Positions 63,747 through 64,000 of a stretch of DNA of 64,000 bases are shown in pieces. This DNA comes from Mediterranea massiliensis (lineage in GTDB: Bacteria > Bacteroidota > Bacteroidia > Bacteroidales > Bacteroidaceae): the NCBI RefSeq assembly GCF_900128475.1, contig NZ_LT635837.1:99641-163640 (forward strand). Direction: 5' to 3'. Position 1 is the first letter of the stretch; the number at the start of each line of letters is the position of its first letter. The translations under genes and the position numbers were made by a program. The notes under the pieces were generated by a model that did not search any database, was not told the origin of the DNA, and saw only the letters and a list, made by a program, of their open reading frames with translations.

Positions 63747-63803
63747 AATCGGTACCACTGTAGCGCATGAATCGGTACCATCATAGCGCCCCAATCGGTA
63801 CCA
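63747..63803. repeat. three 23-bp-phased repeats at the IS end
   Basis: AATCGGTACCA occurs at 63747-63757, 63770-63780 and 63793-63803, exactly 23 bases apart, with TAGCGC between them. Multiple terminal repeats of this sort are the transposase binding sites of IS21 elements. Confidence 0.9.
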
Positions 63804-63844
63804 AAAAGATGTAAAGTTCTGCTCATGTATAATAATAACCGCCT

Positions 63845-63852
63845 ATCTTTGC
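63845..63852 (+). promoter_or_regulatory. -7 promoter box of istA
   Basis: TATCTTTG lies 28 bases before the istA start codon and fits the Bacteroidetes consensus. Confidence 0.6.
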
Positions 63853-63879
63853 AGAAGAATTTTTAAATCTGTATAGATA

Positions 63880-64000
63880 TGGCACAAAGTAATGTAAACA
63901 TGAGCAAATTAAAACGTTCATTTCAAATGCTAGCGGCAAAAATACCGCAACGCACCATTTGCGAGCAACTACACATGGGACGTGGCGTACTGAACCGTTA
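63880..64000 (+). CDS. istA: IS21-type transposase IstA, N-terminal part
   Basis: Forty codons are present, starting MAQSNVNMSKLKRSFQMLAA. A helix-turn-helix beginning (KIPQRTICEQLHMGRGVLNR) fits the N-terminal DNA-binding domain of IstA. The catalytic DDE domain and the partner ATPase IstB would follow beyond the window. The frame is open to the last base. Confidence 0.75.

Larger units (their letters stand above)
49436..64000. mobile_element. element 2: mobilizable island starting at the mnmE 3' end (right end outside the window)
   Basis: From about 49454 the DNA becomes A+T-rich and carries, in order, a multi-HTH protein, a tyrosine integrase, a retron-like locus, a HTH/DUF3987/primase-like/MobC/relaxase mobilization module, a methyltransferase-GHKL-receiver operon and an IS21-type element. 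Such a gene set fits a Bacteroides mobilizable unit that relies on a helper conjugative element. The left boundary at mnmE is inferred from composition and the known site preference. Confidence 0.75.
63733..64000 (+). mobile_element. IS21-family insertion sequence, left part
   Basis: A terminal region with three phased 11-bp repeats, a promoter and the start of an istA-like gene are present; the rest lies beyond the window. The exact first base is uncertain, but TGACAGT at 63733 is a plausible terminus of the TG...CA type. Confidence 0.75.

Noticed and set aside
63736-64000. Right end of element 2 inside the window
   Set aside because: No second copy of the mnmE end sequence was found; the terminal repeats here belong to an IS21-type element.

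Overview
The window comes from a Bacteroidales chromosome. Three things point there: promoters of the Bacteroidetes type (a -7 box TAnnTTTG with a TTG-like -33 box about 19-20 bases upstream) in front of many genes, many SPII lipoproteins, and clade-typical families (serine palmitoyltransferase, DUF3871, MacB-type permease clusters). The backbone is GC-rich. Two inserted regions, about 29.4-42.3 kb and from about 49.45 kb to the right edge, are clearly richer in A+T.

Backbone left (1-29 kb): the end of a sphingolipid-synthesis gene, then a nine-gene tripartite ABC efflux operon on the minus strand (TolC-like protein, adaptor, six paralogous MacB/FtsX permeases, one ATPase). Divergently placed are an NtrC-type response regulator and its histidine kinase; a near-consensus sigma-54 site lies in front of the efflux operon. 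Next come a B12/radical SAM gene, an O6-alkylguanine repair gene, a tRNA-Thr preceded by a probable SRP RNA, and a plus-strand run (DUF4199, glycosyltransferase, a lipoprotein, an outer-membrane-like protein, mntP, apbE).

Element 1 (29.40-42.29 kb) is a serine-recombinase element of about 12.9 kb that has cut a small membrane-protein gene (DMT/DUF486 family) in two. A 7-bp core, ATACTCG, is present at both junctions, and imperfect 16-bp inverted arms lie just inside the ends. The element carries a complete, closely related copy of the gene it breaks, in the same orientation, just inside its right end and behind ttcA and the truncated 5' half. Its other genes are a DGQHR-motif protein, a winged-helix (possibly replication) protein, DUF3871, a radC-like gene with a stop codon, a short tyrosine recombinase, two lipoproteins, and a region with DnaA boxes.

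Backbone centre (42.3-49.5 kb): ttcA-like, a TPR/PD40 protein, nfeD, floA, a nucleoside phosphorylase, tspO and mnmE.

Element 2 (49.45 kb to beyond the edge) starts at the 3' end of mnmE, the conserved site also used by SGI1-type islands. It has a multi-HTH protein, a tyrosine integrase, a retron-like locus (reverse transcriptase, a small basic hydrophobic protein, a structured non-coding region), a mobilization module (HTH, DUF3987, primase-like, MobC, relaxase) and a defence-like operon (cytosine-5 methyltransferase, double-GHKL ATPase, receiver-domain protein). That operon runs directly into an IS21-family element whose istA is cut by the window edge.
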